Assembly (NCBI GenBank): GCA_902537235.1
Contig: CACBAO010000015.1
Location: 1 to 42,624, forward strand
Length of the DNA stretch: 42,624 bases
Source: an uncultured Alphaproteobacteria bacterium
GTDB taxonomy: Bacteria; Pseudomonadota; Alphaproteobacteria; Rhodobacterales; Rhodobacteraceae
Direction of reading: 5' to 3'
Shown: piece after piece, positions 18,305 through 27,192 of the stretch
Position numbering within the stretch: the stretch's first letter is position 1
Layout: each line of letters begins with the position of its first letter
The notes under the pieces: model-generated
What the model saw: the letters and a program-made list of their open reading frames with translations, nothing else
Databases searched by the model: none
What the model was told of the DNA's origin: nothing
Position numbers and translations under genes: made by a program

Positions 18305-19189
18305 TTATTCTTTAAGTGATTCGATACCTGGAAGTGATTTACCTTCAAGCCACTCCAGGAAAGCTCCTCCTGCTGTTGAAACATAACTAAATTTGGAATC
18401 AGATCCTGATCCTTTAAGAGCACTCAAAGTGTCTCCACCACCCGCAATTGAATTTATCTGACCTTCAAAAGTTGTCTTGGCTACATACGTCGCTATTTTG
18501 TTGGTTCCTTTATCAAACGGTGGGGTTTCAAACGCACCCAGCGGGCCGTTCCAGATCAGGGTCTTAGATTTGCTGATAACATTAATAATCATCTTTAAAG
18601 TCTGTGGGCCAACATCTAAGATCATTTTATCTGCAGGGCAACAATCAACTTCAAAAATATGAATATCTGCATCAATTTTTAGAGAGTTAGCGCAAACAAT
18701 GTCCCTAGGCAGAACCAATGTGCATTTTTTTGATTCTAAATTTTGGATAATAGCCTCTGCGGTCTTTAACATGTTCTTTTCGGAAAGTGAAGTTCCAATT
18801 CCATATCCTTTAGCATTAAGAAATGTGTTAGCCATCGCACCACCAATTACTAAAAAATCTACTCTATTACTTAAATTATTTAGGATTTCAATCTTAGTGG
18901 ATATTTTGGAGCCTCCAATAATCGCTACGACAGGCTCTAAAGGTTGATCTAAAGCTATAGACAAGGCTTTAAGCTCGTTTTGAACCAAAAATCCAGCAAA
19001 GCTAGGGAGATAATTCGTTATTCCTTGTATAGAGGCATGAGCTCTATGTGAAACCGAGAAAGCGTCATTGCAATAAACGTCACCGAGAGAGGCAAGTCCA
19101 AAGCTGAAATCAGGATCATTGGTCTCTTCAAGCATAGAAAATCTGACATTCTCCAATAAGAAAACTGACGGGAATGGTGAATTATTAAT
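18305..19189 (-). CDS. pgk: Phosphoglycerate kinase, C-terminal part (frameshifted)
   Basis: This frame carries about three quarters of phosphoglycerate kinase. It begins at the shift point with residues reading INNSPFPSVFLLENVRF, and the LLENVRF block belongs to the N-terminal domain. It continues with NDAFSVSHRAHASI, the hinge and the C-terminal nucleotide-binding domain (GGSKISTKIEIL, WNGPLGAFE, then STAGGAFLEWLEGK). A TTG at 19156 could serve as a start but would give a protein missing the substrate-binding residues. Joining it to the upstream fragment by removing one A from the 9-A run (19189-19197, minus strand) restores a normal 395-residue enzyme. Pgk interconverts 1,3-bisphosphoglycerate and 3-phosphoglycerate. 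It lies 30 nt upstream of the ftsB-like gene. Confidence 0.9.
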   Translation of the reverse strand: MNNSPFPSVFLLENVRFSMLEETNDPDFSFGLASLGDVYCNDAFSVSHRAHASIQGITNYLPSFAGFLVQNELKALSIALDQPLEPVVAIIGGSKISTKIEILNNLSNRVDFLVIGGAMANTFLNAKGYGIGTSLSEKNMLKTAEAIIQNLESKKCTLVLPRDIVCANSLKIDADIHIFEVDCCPADKMILDVGPQTLKMIINVISKSKTLIWNGPLGAFETPPFDKGTNKIATYVAKTTFEGQINSIAGGGDTLSALKGSGSDSKFSYVSTAGGAFLEWLEGKSLPGIESLKE

Positions 19190-19493
19190 TTTTTTTTCTG
19201 CATAATTCTAGTTCAAGTGAAGGCAGAAATATTATATTTATGCCAAGAACTTCCTGCAGGTATCCCATTATTTTTTTTAAGCTAAAAGCTTCGCTTGCTT
19301 TTCCTTTGGGCCTCCCAAAGTGAGACAAAATAACAACTTTGTTACCATTTTGGGTTAAAAAAAGTATTGTTTTTTTTGATCTCTCTATTCTTGATATATC
19401 GTTGCTTTGCCCATTCGAGTAAGGAATATTTAGGTCAAGACGCAATACAATAATCTGATTTTTTACGTTAGCATCTTGAATTTTTTTTATCAT
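19185..19493 (-). CDS. pgk: Phosphoglycerate kinase, N-terminal part (frameshifted)
   Basis: A 102-residue fragment with the PGK N-terminus: VLRLDLNIPYSNGQ (substrate-binding RxDxNxP), RIERSKKTI and the strongly conserved VVILSHFGRPKGK. It ends prematurely with LCRKKN and a TAA just after the 9-A run. The correct continuation is in the next frame (18305-19189). It starts at ATG 19493, 19 nt after the tkt stop, so tkt-pgk-ftsB-pdhA probably form one transcript. I read this as one gene with a one-base excess: a sequencing error, a real lesion, or a site rescued by transcriptional slippage. Confidence 0.88.
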   Translation of the reverse strand: MIKKIQDANVKNQIIVLRLDLNIPYSNGQSNDISRIERSKKTILFLTQNGNKVVILSHFGRPKGKASEAFSLKKIMGYLQEVLGINIIFLPSLELELCRKKN

Positions 19494-19512
19494 GTGTTTA
19501 GGTAAATCCTAA

Positions 19513-21534
19513 TTAAGTCAATGACTCAGCCCGTTGACAGACTTCTTCAACATTGATTTTGAAGTGATCAAAAATATCTTTTTCTGGAGCAGAGGTTCCG
19601 AAACCACTCATCCCAACAAATGAAGTTTTAGAGTTACTTCCACAATTATTATAAAGCCATTTTTCCCAGCCAAGCTTTATACCTGCCTCTATAGCTATCC
19701 TTACAGTGCCTTTAGGCAAAATTTTCTTCTTGTATTTCTCGTCTTGCTGTTCAAATAATTCCCACGAAGGTAACGAAATTACTCTAGTACCTATTCCCTT
19801 TTTTTCTAAGACTTCTCCTGCCTTCAATGCAATCTGAACCTCAGAGCCAGTTGCCATAATTACAACCTTCTTCTTGTTAATAAAATCTTTTATTATATAG
19901 GCTCCTTTCTGAGATAGGTTTGTTAATGATTTTTCTTTTCTTACTGAAGGTAAATTTTGTCTTGATAAACAAATAATCGATGGTTTATTTTTTGATTTGA
20001 GCGCAATTTCCCAACATTCAATAGTCTCTATGATATCACAAGGTCTAAAGACATTTAAATTTGGAATCGACCTCAGAGAGGCCAAATGTTCAACCGGTTG
20101 ATGAGTTGGCCCATCTTCTCCCAGACCTATACTATCATGGGTCATAACATAAATTACACCCAAGCCCATTAAAGAACTCAAACGAATTGCGCCTCTACAG
20201 TAGTCTGAAAAGGTTAAGAATGTTCCTCCATAAGGTATTATTCCTCCATGTAAAGCCATGCCATTCATAATAGAGGCCATTCCATGCTCTCTTACTCCGT
20301 AGTGAATATATCTACCTGATCGGTTGTTTTTTGAAAAGACCTGAAGTGTTTTAGTTTTTGTATTATTTGATCCTGTTAGGTCCGCTGATCCTCCAACAGT
20401 GTTACTCAAGCAATTGTTTATCATATCCAAGCATATCTCACTGGCTTTTCTTGTTGCCAGTTTTTTTTCAAAATCCTGTAAATGAAATGCTTTAAAATCT
20501 TTAATCGCACTTTTAAGATTCAGAGGGAAAATCTGATTTAATTCGTTTAAGAAAATAGTTTTTTTCTTTTTAGATAATGACTGGAAGCGTTTTGACCAAT
20601 CATTGAATTCTTGTTTGTTTCTAGCTCCAATTTTTTCCCAAGAATCTTTTATATTCGATGGGACTACAAACTCTTCATGTCTCCAATCAAAATTTTTTCG
20701 TAAATTTTCAACTTCATCCTTTCCTAATGGAGATCCGTGTACGCTAGAAGTTCCCTGCTTTGTTTTTGACCCAAACCCGATTATTGACTTTGCGGCAATA
20801 AGAGAAGGACGACTATCTTTTTTCGCTTTATTTATCGCCTGATCAATTTCTAATGGATTGTGAGCGTCACATGAAAAAGTGGACCAACCAGATGATTTAA
20901 ACCTAGTAATCTGGTCAGTATTACAAGACAGATCAACTCCCCCATCAATAGTAATTCCATTATCATCCCAAATTACTATAAGTTTCTTTAATTCTAGTTT
21001 TCCAGCCAATGATATAGCTTCTTGACTAATTCCTTCCATTAGGCACCCATCTCCCGCGATAACATATGTATAATGGTCGCAGAGATCGCTGCCCCACCTC
21101 GCACTAATGAATTCTTCTGCGATAGCCAGACCTACGGCATTACCAAGCCCCTGTCCTAATGGACCTGTAGTAGTTTCAATACCAGAAATATGACCATATT
21201 CAGGGTGGCCTGCTGTTTTTGAATTAAGCTGTCTAAAGTTTTTTATATCGTCTAGAGATAAATCTGGGTAGCCAGTAAGATAAAGAAGAGAGTATAACAG
21301 CATCGATCCGTGACCCGCAGATAAGATAAACCTATCTCGATCAAACCAATTTGGTTCGCCAGAAAGAAACTTCAAATGTTTTTCAAATAAAACTGTAGCG
21401 ACATCAGCCATTCCCAGTGGCATTCCAGGGTGTCCGCTATTTGCTTTTTCGACTGCATCTACTGACAACATCCTAATGGCTGTGGCTTTACCCCAATGGT
21501 CCGGAAAAGTTTGTCTTAGATTGTTAACATCCAT
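19513..21534 (-). CDS. tkt: Transketolase
   Basis: A 673-residue ThDP enzyme of the pentose-phosphate (or Calvin) pathway. The N-terminus has the conserved KANSGHPGMPLGMADVA, then GPLGQGLGNAVGLAIAEE and the ThDP motif GDGCLMEGISQEA. The pyrimidine domain has REHGMASIMNGMALHGG and THDSIGLGEDGPTHQPVEHL, and there is a normal C-terminal domain. Length is typical (about 660-670). It starts at ATG 21534 and is the first gene of a run with pgk. No gap gene lies between them, unlike the tkt-gap-pgk clusters of many relatives (from memory). The upstream 136 nt are shared with the divergent zauP-zapA pair and hold a perfect TATAAT on the plus strand (21567-21572) with no well-spaced -35. Confidence 0.97.
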   Translation of the reverse strand: MDVNNLRQTFPDHWGKATAIRMLSVDAVEKANSGHPGMPLGMADVATVLFEKHLKFLSGEPNWFDRDRFILSAGHGSMLLYSLLYLTGYPDLSLDDIKNFRQLNSKTAGHPEYGHISGIETTTGPLGQGLGNAVGLAIAEEFISARWGSDLCDHYTYVIAGDGCLMEGISQEAISLAGKLELKKLIVIWDDNGITIDGGVDLSCNTDQITRFKSSGWSTFSCDAHNPLEIDQAINKAKKDSRPSLIAAKSIIGFGSKTKQGTSSVHGSPLGKDEVENLRKNFDWRHEEFVVPSNIKDSWEKIGARNKQEFNDWSKRFQSLSKKKKTIFLNELNQIFPLNLKSAIKDFKAFHLQDFEKKLATRKASEICLDMINNCLSNTVGGSADLTGSNNTKTKTLQVFSKNNRSGRYIHYGVREHGMASIMNGMALHGGIIPYGGTFLTFSDYCRGAIRLSSLMGLGVIYVMTHDSIGLGEDGPTHQPVEHLASLRSIPNLNVFRPCDIIETIECWEIALKSKNKPSIICLSRQNLPSVRKEKSLTNLSQKGAYIIKDFINKKKVVIMATGSEVQIALKAGEVLEKKGIGTRVISLPSWELFEQQDEKYKKKILPKGTVRIAIEAGIKLGWEKWLYNNCGSNSKTSFVGMSGFGTSAPEKDIFDHFKINVEEVCQRAESLT

Positions 21535-21670
21535 ATTAAAATAATTTTGCTTACTTACGATTTCGTTATAATATTTAATTTTTCAACTTAGTAAATCGAT
21601 TATTTAAGTTTTGTAAAAAGGTATGTGCTAAGTAAAAGTGAGCAGTTTTAATATCGGAGATTTCTTTCCC

Positions 21671-21931
21671 ATGAGTCAATTAGTAAAATTAGAAAAAAGA
21701 TTTGAGGATGCGATAGAAAAGCTAGAATTTGCTTTGACAAATAAAATAGTCAGGAAAGACGATTTGGATGGTTTTAATGAAAAACAAGAAGTCAGCGAGC
21801 AAAATCATGATAATACTGAAAATTTACTTAATAAAATTAAGCATTTAGAAAAAGCTGCCAAGAATGATGCGAAGGAAATTGATAAATTGGTTATGAAATT
21901 GAAAGAAATTTTAGAGGCAGATAATGACTGA
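21671..21931 (+). CDS. Small coiled-coil protein upstream of zapA (ZauP-like)
   Basis: An 86-residue, highly charged, almost wholly helical protein. Heptad-like patterns occur near residues 3-27 (LVKLEKRFEDAIEKLEFAL) and 52-83 (NLLNKIKHLEKAAKND, then LVMKLKEILEA). No enzyme motif is present. I chose ATG 21671 because GGAGA (21656-21660) is well placed before it; a GTG at 21638 would add 11 residues. It overlaps zapA by 8 nt. In Caulobacter a coiled-coil protein encoded next to zapA, ZauP, works with ZapA to focus the Z-ring; position and shape fit that role, but sequence identity cannot be judged here. Confidence 0.75.
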   Translation: MSQLVKLEKRFEDAIEKLEFALTNKIVRKDDLDGFNEKQEVSEQNHDNTENLLNKIKHLEKAAKNDAKEIDKLVMKLKEILEADND

Positions 21932-22367
21932 GTTAGAAATATTAATTGGCGGACGTGTTTTTTCAGTTGCTTGTGATAATGAGGAGCAGGAAAAGGTTAA
22001 AAAGGCTGCCTTGGTAATTAACGAAGAAGCTGATGCCATACAAACTCAATTAGGTAGACTTCCAGAGTCAAAAATGCTACTTCTGTCAGCATTGATGATA
22101 GCGGATCGATTGGCAGATATGGAATCTGAGTGTCAGGAGCTTAAGGAAAAATCTGAGGATCTTTTAAATTTAAAAAATAAAAATAAACTTCTAGAGCAAG
22201 AGAAAAGCTCTCTAGAGATTGATTATCAAAATCTTGAAAAATTAATTGAAAAAATTCTAGGTAGATTAGAGATTATCTCAAATTATAGCGATAAAAAACC
22301 TAAAACGTTGCTCGCAGATGAAAGCTCTGCAAATATAATTGAGACAGATCAACCAAAATTATTTTAA
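21924..22367 (+). CDS. zapA: Cell division protein ZapA
   Basis: A 147-residue protein. The N-terminal ZapA domain (EILIGGRVFSVACDNEEQEKV, then AALVINEEADAI and LLLSALMIADRLADM) is followed by a long coiled coil (about residues 70-115) and a variable tail. ZapA binds FtsZ filaments and bundles the Z-ring. It is translationally coupled to the coiled-coil gene upstream (8-nt overlap). Its last 4 nt overlap the end of the convergent grxD. Confidence 0.92.
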   Translation: MTELEILIGGRVFSVACDNEEQEKVKKAALVINEEADAIQTQLGRLPESKMLLLSALMIADRLADMESECQELKEKSEDLLNLKNKNKLLEQEKSSLEIDYQNLEKLIEKILGRLEIISNYSDKKPKTLLADESSANIIETDQPKLF

Positions 22368-22729
22368 GAGTTTTCCTCTCTAATTTTAGTTGAAGCTTCT
22401 TTGCTAAATGATATTTTCTTTGCACTCAATAATTCGTCCAACTCTCCAGACATAGTCATTTCTGTTATTATATCTGAACCACCTATGAATACATTTTTTA
22501 CGTATAGCTGTGGTATAGTGGGCCAATCAGAGAAGTCTTTAATACCTTGTCTAATCTCATCGTCTTCTAAAACATTTACATCTTTAAAATTAACTTCCAG
22601 ATAATTTAAAATTCCTGCTACTCTACTAGAAAATCCACACTGTGGCATCTTTGAGCTACCTTTCATAAAAAGCACTACGTCATTCTGATCAATTATTGTT
22701 TGGATTTTAGCCTTCACGGTGTCATTCAT
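22364..22729 (-). CDS. grxD: Monothiol glutaredoxin (CGFS type)
   Basis: A 121-residue glutaredoxin with the monothiol active site CGFS at residues 31-34 (MPQCGFSSR), preceded by VVLFMKGS. The WPTIPQLYV and GGSDI motifs bind glutathione. CGFS glutaredoxins carry [2Fe-2S] clusters and partner with BolA. The bolA gene is directly upstream and overlaps by 8 nt, which supports that role. The last 15 or so residues are a short charged extension. Confidence 0.96.
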   Translation of the reverse strand: MNDTVKAKIQTIIDQNDVVLFMKGSSKMPQCGFSSRVAGILNYLEVNFKDVNVLEDDEIRQGIKDFSDWPTIPQLYVKNVFIGGSDIITEMTMSGELDELLSAKKISFSKEASTKIREENS

Positions 22730-22979
22730 TTTCTGTCTCCTGTTTTATTTTTGTTTGCAAAGCAAGGGCATGTAGGATTCCGTTGTTTCCATCCATCGCT
22801 CCCTCCAAAGCTTTATAAACCAATTTGTGCTGTTCTACACGAGAAAGTCCTTTGAACTCCTGAGCTGTAATTATAGCTGAATAGTGATTGTTATCACCTG
22901 CAGTATCAATAATCTCAATATCAGCTTGAGGAAATTTTTTTTTGATAAGCTCTTTAATTTTTTGAGCACTTATAGCCAT
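22722..22979 (-). CDS. bolA: BolA family protein
   Basis: An 85-residue BolA fold protein: an N-terminal helix (KIKELIKKKFPQADIEI), a central NNHYSAIITAQEFKGLSRVEQHKLVYKAL block that is the family signature, and a short C-terminus ending in ALALQTKIK. BolA proteins form cluster-bridged heterodimers with CGFS glutaredoxins. The 8-nt overlap with grxD and the same order in many alphaproteobacteria support that pairing. It lies 32 nt after purL. Confidence 0.95.
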   Translation of the reverse strand: MAISAQKIKELIKKKFPQADIEIIDTAGDNNHYSAIITAQEFKGLSRVEQHKLVYKALEGAMDGNNGILHALALQTKIKQETENE

Positions 22980-23011
22980 AAGACCATCCCGTTATTTAAA
23001 ACTAAATTAGA

Positions 23012-25195
23012 CTATTTTCCTTCCATCATATTACTTATTGTGTGTTGGTAAAGATCATTTACGTAGATTAGGGGAAAAATGTTTGTACCGAAACAGAGTT
23101 TGGTACCTTTGGCGATACCCAGTTTAGTTAAAGAAACCTCTTCCTCTTTAGCCAAAGAGATCAGGTGCTTTTCCTTTGAAGGTTTAATGCTGATAATATA
23201 ACGAGCTTGTGTTTCATTAAAAAAGTACTCTAAAGAACCTTCAATCACTTCAAACCCCAATTCATTTATAATGGCTAATTCGCACAAATTTAGTGCTATT
23301 CCGCCATCAGAGATATCATGAGCGCTAGATATTAGTTTTTTATTAAATAGGTGTAAGATAAATTGTCCGTTACGCTTTTCTTCTTCTAAATTCACTTTTA
23401 TATTTATGTCTTCAATTTGAACTTGAGAGAGCTCAGATACTAGAGCTAAAGCTGTTGCCTCTGCATCAGTCTTTCCAACTACATAATAAATGTCATTCTG
23501 TTCTACCCTTCCAGGGCAATGCTCCGATATATTTTTGATAAGGCCTACTCCTCCGATGGTTGGCGTCGGCAATATTGATTTCCCATCGGTCTGGTTATAG
23601 AAGCTGACATTACCTGAAACTACAGGGAAATTTAATTGAATACAGGCTTCCTTAATACCCTTAATACATTTGACAAATTGCCCCATTGTTTCTGGGTCTT
23701 CTGGGCTTCCAAAGTTAAGATTATCTGTTATCGCTAAAGGAGTTCCACCCGATGATATAATGTTTCTGTAACATTCAGCTACTGCTTGTTTGCCACCTTC
23801 AAAAGGGTTTATAGAGCAAAGCAATGGATTGCTATCACAAGAAAAAGCTAATCCATAACTTGTTTCTTTAATTTTTGTAATCGCTGCATCCAAACCGGGA
23901 CGTTTAAGAGTGCTATTGAGTATCATATGATCGTATTGTTCCCATACCCATCTTTTAGAACAGTGATTTGGCGAAGATAACAAGATTTCAATTGCCCTCT
24001 GAATCGTTAATTCCGGTATTTTGGGATAAGATTTTTTTACCTTATAAGTTTTCCATGGTCTGTTGTACTGAGGTGCTTGATCTGCTAAACACTTGAGAGG
24101 TAAGTTAGCAACAACTGTTTCTTGAAAATTTATTAACAGCTTATCCTCTGCAATCGTGTTTCCAATTATAGCAAAATCAAGATCCCATTTATTAAAAATT
24201 TCTTTTGCCTGGTGTTCATATCCTGGTTTTATTACTGCAAGCATTCTCTCTTGGCTTTCGGATAACATTATTTCATAAGGAGTCATCTTATCTTCACGAA
24301 CTGGGATATTATCTAAATTAAGAAAAATACCAAGATTGCCTTTATCTCCCATTTCAACTGAGGAACATGTCAGTCCTGCAGCTCCCATATCCTGTATTGC
24401 AATAACACAGCCACTCTCCATTAGTTCAAAACAGGCTTCCATAAGCTTTTTTTCTAGAAAAGGATCACCGATTTGGACGGTTGGTCGTTTAGCTTTGTTT
24501 CTTTCATCATCGGAAGCAAAGCTCTCAGATGCCATACTAGCGCCTCCAACACCGTCTCTCCCAGTTTTTGCACCCATATACACTATTGGTGAACCTACTC
24601 CTGTTGCCTTAGAATAAAAAATCTTATCCTTATTTACTATGCCTGCTGCAAAAGCGTTCACCAGGCAATTGCCATTATATCTAGCGTGAAATCTAAGTTC
24701 TCCGCCAACATTGGGCACTCCAAACGAGTTTCCGTAATGACTTATCCCCTTGACAACTCCACGAAGAATTTCTTTGTTCTTAATATTGTCAAGTGAGCCC
24801 ATCGATAGAGAGTTCATAACCGCAATTGGTCTCGCACCCATTGTAAAAACATCTCTTAAGATTCCCCCAATCCCAGTTGCTGCGCCATTGAAAGGTTCTA
24901 TGTAACTGGGGTGATTATGACTTTCCATTTTAAATGCTAGTGCAAGGCTATCATCAATAGCGACAATTCCTGCATTTTCTCCGGGACCACAGATAACTTG
25001 ATCTCCGGTTGTTGGAAGTTCTTTAAGCCATTTTCTTGAAGACTTGTAGGAACAATGCTCGTTCCACATTGCTGAGAAAATACCTAATTCAGTAATGTTT
25101 GGAGTACGTTCTAGTAGTTTTTTTATTTGGTCATACTCGTCTATTGTTAGACCATGTGCTTCTATTATTTCAGGTGAATGATCTTTAGATGTCAT
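23012..25195 (-). CDS. purL: FGAM synthase subunit PurL (small form)
   Basis: A 727-residue ATP-dependent amidotransferase synthetase subunit that converts FGAR to FGAM in purine synthesis. Visible motifs are [19 protein letters not shown] near residue 38, the nucleotide site [22 protein letters not shown] near residue 90, [12 protein letters not shown], and two AIRS-like halves. There is no glutaminase domain, so this is the small PurL that needs PurS and PurQ, which are not in the window. It starts at ATG 25195, 11 nt after the TerB-like gene. Confidence 0.97.
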   Translation of the reverse strand: MTSKDHSPEIIEAHGLTIDEYDQIKKLLERTPNITELGIFSAMWNEHCSYKSSRKWLKELPTTGDQVICGPGENAGIVAIDDSLALAFKMESHNHPSYIEPFNGAATGIGGILRDVFTMGARPIAVMNSLSMGSLDNIKNKEILRGVVKGISHYGNSFGVPNVGGELRFHARYNGNCLVNAFAAGIVNKDKIFYSKATGVGSPIVYMGAKTGRDGVGGASMASESFASDDERNKAKRPTVQIGDPFLEKKLMEACFELMESGCVIAIQDMGAAGLTCSSVEMGDKGNLGIFLNLDNIPVREDKMTPYEIMLSESQERMLAVIKPGYEHQAKEIFNKWDLDFAIIGNTIAEDKLLINFQETVVANLPLKCLADQAPQYNRPWKTYKVKKSYPKIPELTIQRAIEILLSSPNHCSKRWVWEQYDHMILNSTLKRPGLDAAITKIKETSYGLAFSCDSNPLLCSINPFEGGKQAVAECYRNIISSGGTPLAITDNLNFGSPEDPETMGQFVKCIKGIKEACIQLNFPVVSGNVSFYNQTDGKSILPTPTIGGVGLIKNISEHCPGRVEQNDIYYVVGKTDAEATALALVSELSQVQIEDINIKVNLEEEKRNGQFILHLFNKKLISSAHDISDGGIALNLCELAIINELGFEVIEGSLEYFFNETQARYIISIKPSKEKHLISLAKEEEVSLTKLGIAKGTKLCFGTNIFPLIYVNDLYQHTISNMMEGK

Positions 25196-25206
25196 CTTTT
25201 AGACAC

Positions 25207-25662
25207 TCAACTATTTTCCTGGTTTTTTAATATGAATTGTCTTGCAAGAGCATTATCCTTATCTGAAAGTCCTAACAAATTACAAAACAATCTCATAAAT
25301 CCATCTTCTTCGTAAGTTCTCTGTCCATCCGCCATTACCAGTATCCATGAATCTTTTAGAAGGCTGAATCTTTCTTCATAAGCAATGGTTTCTTTTATTA
25401 TTTTAGTGAACTGGATATTGTCATTTGATTGACCTTCAAGTTTTACTGCCAAGTTAAGAACATTTTCAGTCTCCTCTTCATTAAGTTCAAATCTGTTCAT
25501 TACTAACTCTTTAATTTTTTTTCGCTCACTTTTATCAAAACTACCATCCAATTTAGCTATCCTAATGAATATTGCTGACAGTGCTAATATTCCTGGTTCA
25601 TTAATTTTAGTTTTGATTTCATCTGAATTTTTTGTAAAGAGATTAAGTAAATTCTTAAACAT
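25207..25662 (-). CDS. TerB-like helical protein
   Basis: A 151-residue soluble protein with the TerB/DjlA-N fold pattern. There are acidic, EF-hand-like clusters after each helix pair: AKLDGSFDKSERKKIKELV near residue 33 and MADGQRTYEEDGFMRLFCNLLGL near residues 110-132. Proteins of this family (tellurite-resistance TerB and relatives) are thought to bind metal and act as cytoplasmic adaptors; the function of alphaproteobacterial single-domain forms is unknown. There are no other ter genes nearby, so tellurite resistance should not be inferred. Its start overlaps the acyl-CoA synthetase end by 8 nt. Confidence 0.78.
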   Translation of the reverse strand: MFKNLLNLFTKNSDEIKTKINEPGILALSAIFIRIAKLDGSFDKSERKKIKELVMNRFELNEEETENVLNLAVKLEGQSNDNIQFTKIIKETIAYEERFSLLKDSWILVMADGQRTYEEDGFMRLFCNLLGLSDKDNALARQFILKNQENS

Positions 25663-27181
25663 TTTTGCTGCTGATTTCCTTTAAGGTACGTTTTAAAACT
25701 TTACCCGTTGCATTCCTAGGCAATTCTGAAACAAAAGCTATTTCGGAAGGAATTTTAAATTTTGCTAAGTTGTTTATACAGTGTTCTATAATTTTTTCTT
25801 TTGTTAGCTCTTTATCTTCTTTCAAAACTACGAATAGCTTTCCAGTTTCGCCCCATTTTTTATCTGGAATACCAATGACAGCTAACTCAGCTATTTCATC
25901 AAGCTGGTATAATATGTTTTCTACTTCGGCAGGATAAACATTTTCACCTCCAGAGATGTACATATCTTTTTCTCTATCGACGATAAACACAAACCCATCC
26001 TCATCAAATTTAGCTAAATCACCTGTTTTTAGCCAGCCTTCATCAAATGAATCTTTAGTTGCTTTTTCATTCTTCCAATAACCTGGGGTAACGTTTGGAC
26101 CTTTAATTAAAAGTTCTCCTATTTGATTTGATCGTACTGGTGACATATTCTTATTAACAATCTTGATTGAGGTATGTAGTACAGCTTTTCCAGCGGAGCC
26201 TATCTTATTAAGAGAATCTTCGGCAGCTAGGAATATACCTGCAGGACTTGTCTCTGTCATGCCCCATCCTTGAATTACATCAAGCCCCTTAGATTGCCAA
26301 GTTTTAATTATGACTTCTGCACAAGGAGCACCGCCAACTCCAACATTTACTAGTCTGCTAAAGTCAGTAGTATTAAAGTCTGGATGCTGCATCATAAATT
26401 GTAAAGGTGCTGGGACAGCAAATAAATGGGTTATAGCGAGTTCTGAACAATTTATTGCTTTTAAAGCGTGTGTTGGATCGAACTCTCTCATGATTATTAA
26501 TTCTCCTCCCTGGTGAAGAACAGGGTTTGCGTAACAATTTATTCCACCTGTATGAAATAGGGGAAGTATTACCAGTTGTTTTGTTTTGCTAGTCAGATTA
26601 GCTATCCCAGATAGGTTAACAGCATTGAATAATTGCATTTTATGATTTATTTTTGCACCCTTTGGGTGGCCCGTTGTCCCCGAGGTATACATTATCATAA
26701 TGAGGTCATCTAGACTTAGGGCAACGCTTTTGAAATCATCTGGACAATCTTTAATATTTTCTAGAAACTCATTCGATTTTTCATCTGAGTTAAAAAATTG
26801 GATAATAATGTTGGGAATAATAGAGCGCAGTCGGGCGGCTATATGTTCAAAGCAATCGTCTACAATGAGCAAGCTAGGTTCGCAGTCCTCTAATATATAG
26901 GCCAATTCATTTGCGGTAAGTCTCCAATTTAGAGGCACCATAATTGAGCCAGTTTTTGAACAGGCAAACTGAAGTTCAAAGAAAATACTATGGTTCTTCG
27001 ATAATATAGCAACTCGGTCGTTAAGCCCAATGCCTCTTTTTTTAAGAAAATTGGCGATCTTACAAGCTGATAAATTTAATTCTTTATATGAAATTTTTTT
27101 ATTAAGAAAATAGTCTGTTATAGCAATTTTATTAGAATGCATTTTTGACTGATATTCTGCCCAATCATAATATGTTATCAT
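25655..27181 (-). CDS. Acyl-CoA synthetase (AMP-forming), substrate unknown
   Basis: A 508-residue adenylating enzyme of the ANL superfamily. The P-loop-like motif MYTSGTTGHPKGAKI is near residue 165, and the A5 motif GWGMTETSP near residue 305. Then come TGDLAKFDEDGFVFIVDRE (A7) and the hinge and C-terminal lid, with the catalytic Lys in PRNATGKVLKR. These enzymes activate a carboxylic acid to acyl-AMP and then acyl-CoA. Length and the motif YISGGENVYPAEVE fit the fatty-acid/medium-chain group; the actual acid cannot be read from the sequence. It lies between pyrG and the TerB-like gene. Confidence 0.9.
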   Translation of the reverse strand: MITYYDWAEYQSKMHSNKIAITDYFLNKKISYKELNLSACKIANFLKKRGIGLNDRVAILSKNHSIFFELQFACSKTGSIMVPLNWRLTANELAYILEDCEPSLLIVDDCFEHIAARLRSIIPNIIIQFFNSDEKSNEFLENIKDCPDDFKSVALSLDDLIMIMYTSGTTGHPKGAKINHKMQLFNAVNLSGIANLTSKTKQLVILPLFHTGGINCYANPVLHQGGELIIMREFDPTHALKAINCSELAITHLFAVPAPLQFMMQHPDFNTTDFSRLVNVGVGGAPCAEVIIKTWQSKGLDVIQGWGMTETSPAGIFLAAEDSLNKIGSAGKAVLHTSIKIVNKNMSPVRSNQIGELLIKGPNVTPGYWKNEKATKDSFDEGWLKTGDLAKFDEDGFVFIVDREKDMYISGGENVYPAEVENILYQLDEIAELAVIGIPDKKWGETGKLFVVLKEDKELTKEKIIEHCINNLAKFKIPSEIAFVSELPRNATGKVLKRTLKEISSKNV

Positions 27182-27192
27182 TTGAAAAACTC

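Noticed and set aside
25207-25662. Tellurite resistance locus
   Set aside because: Only a single TerB-like gene is present, with no terC/D/Z or related genes.
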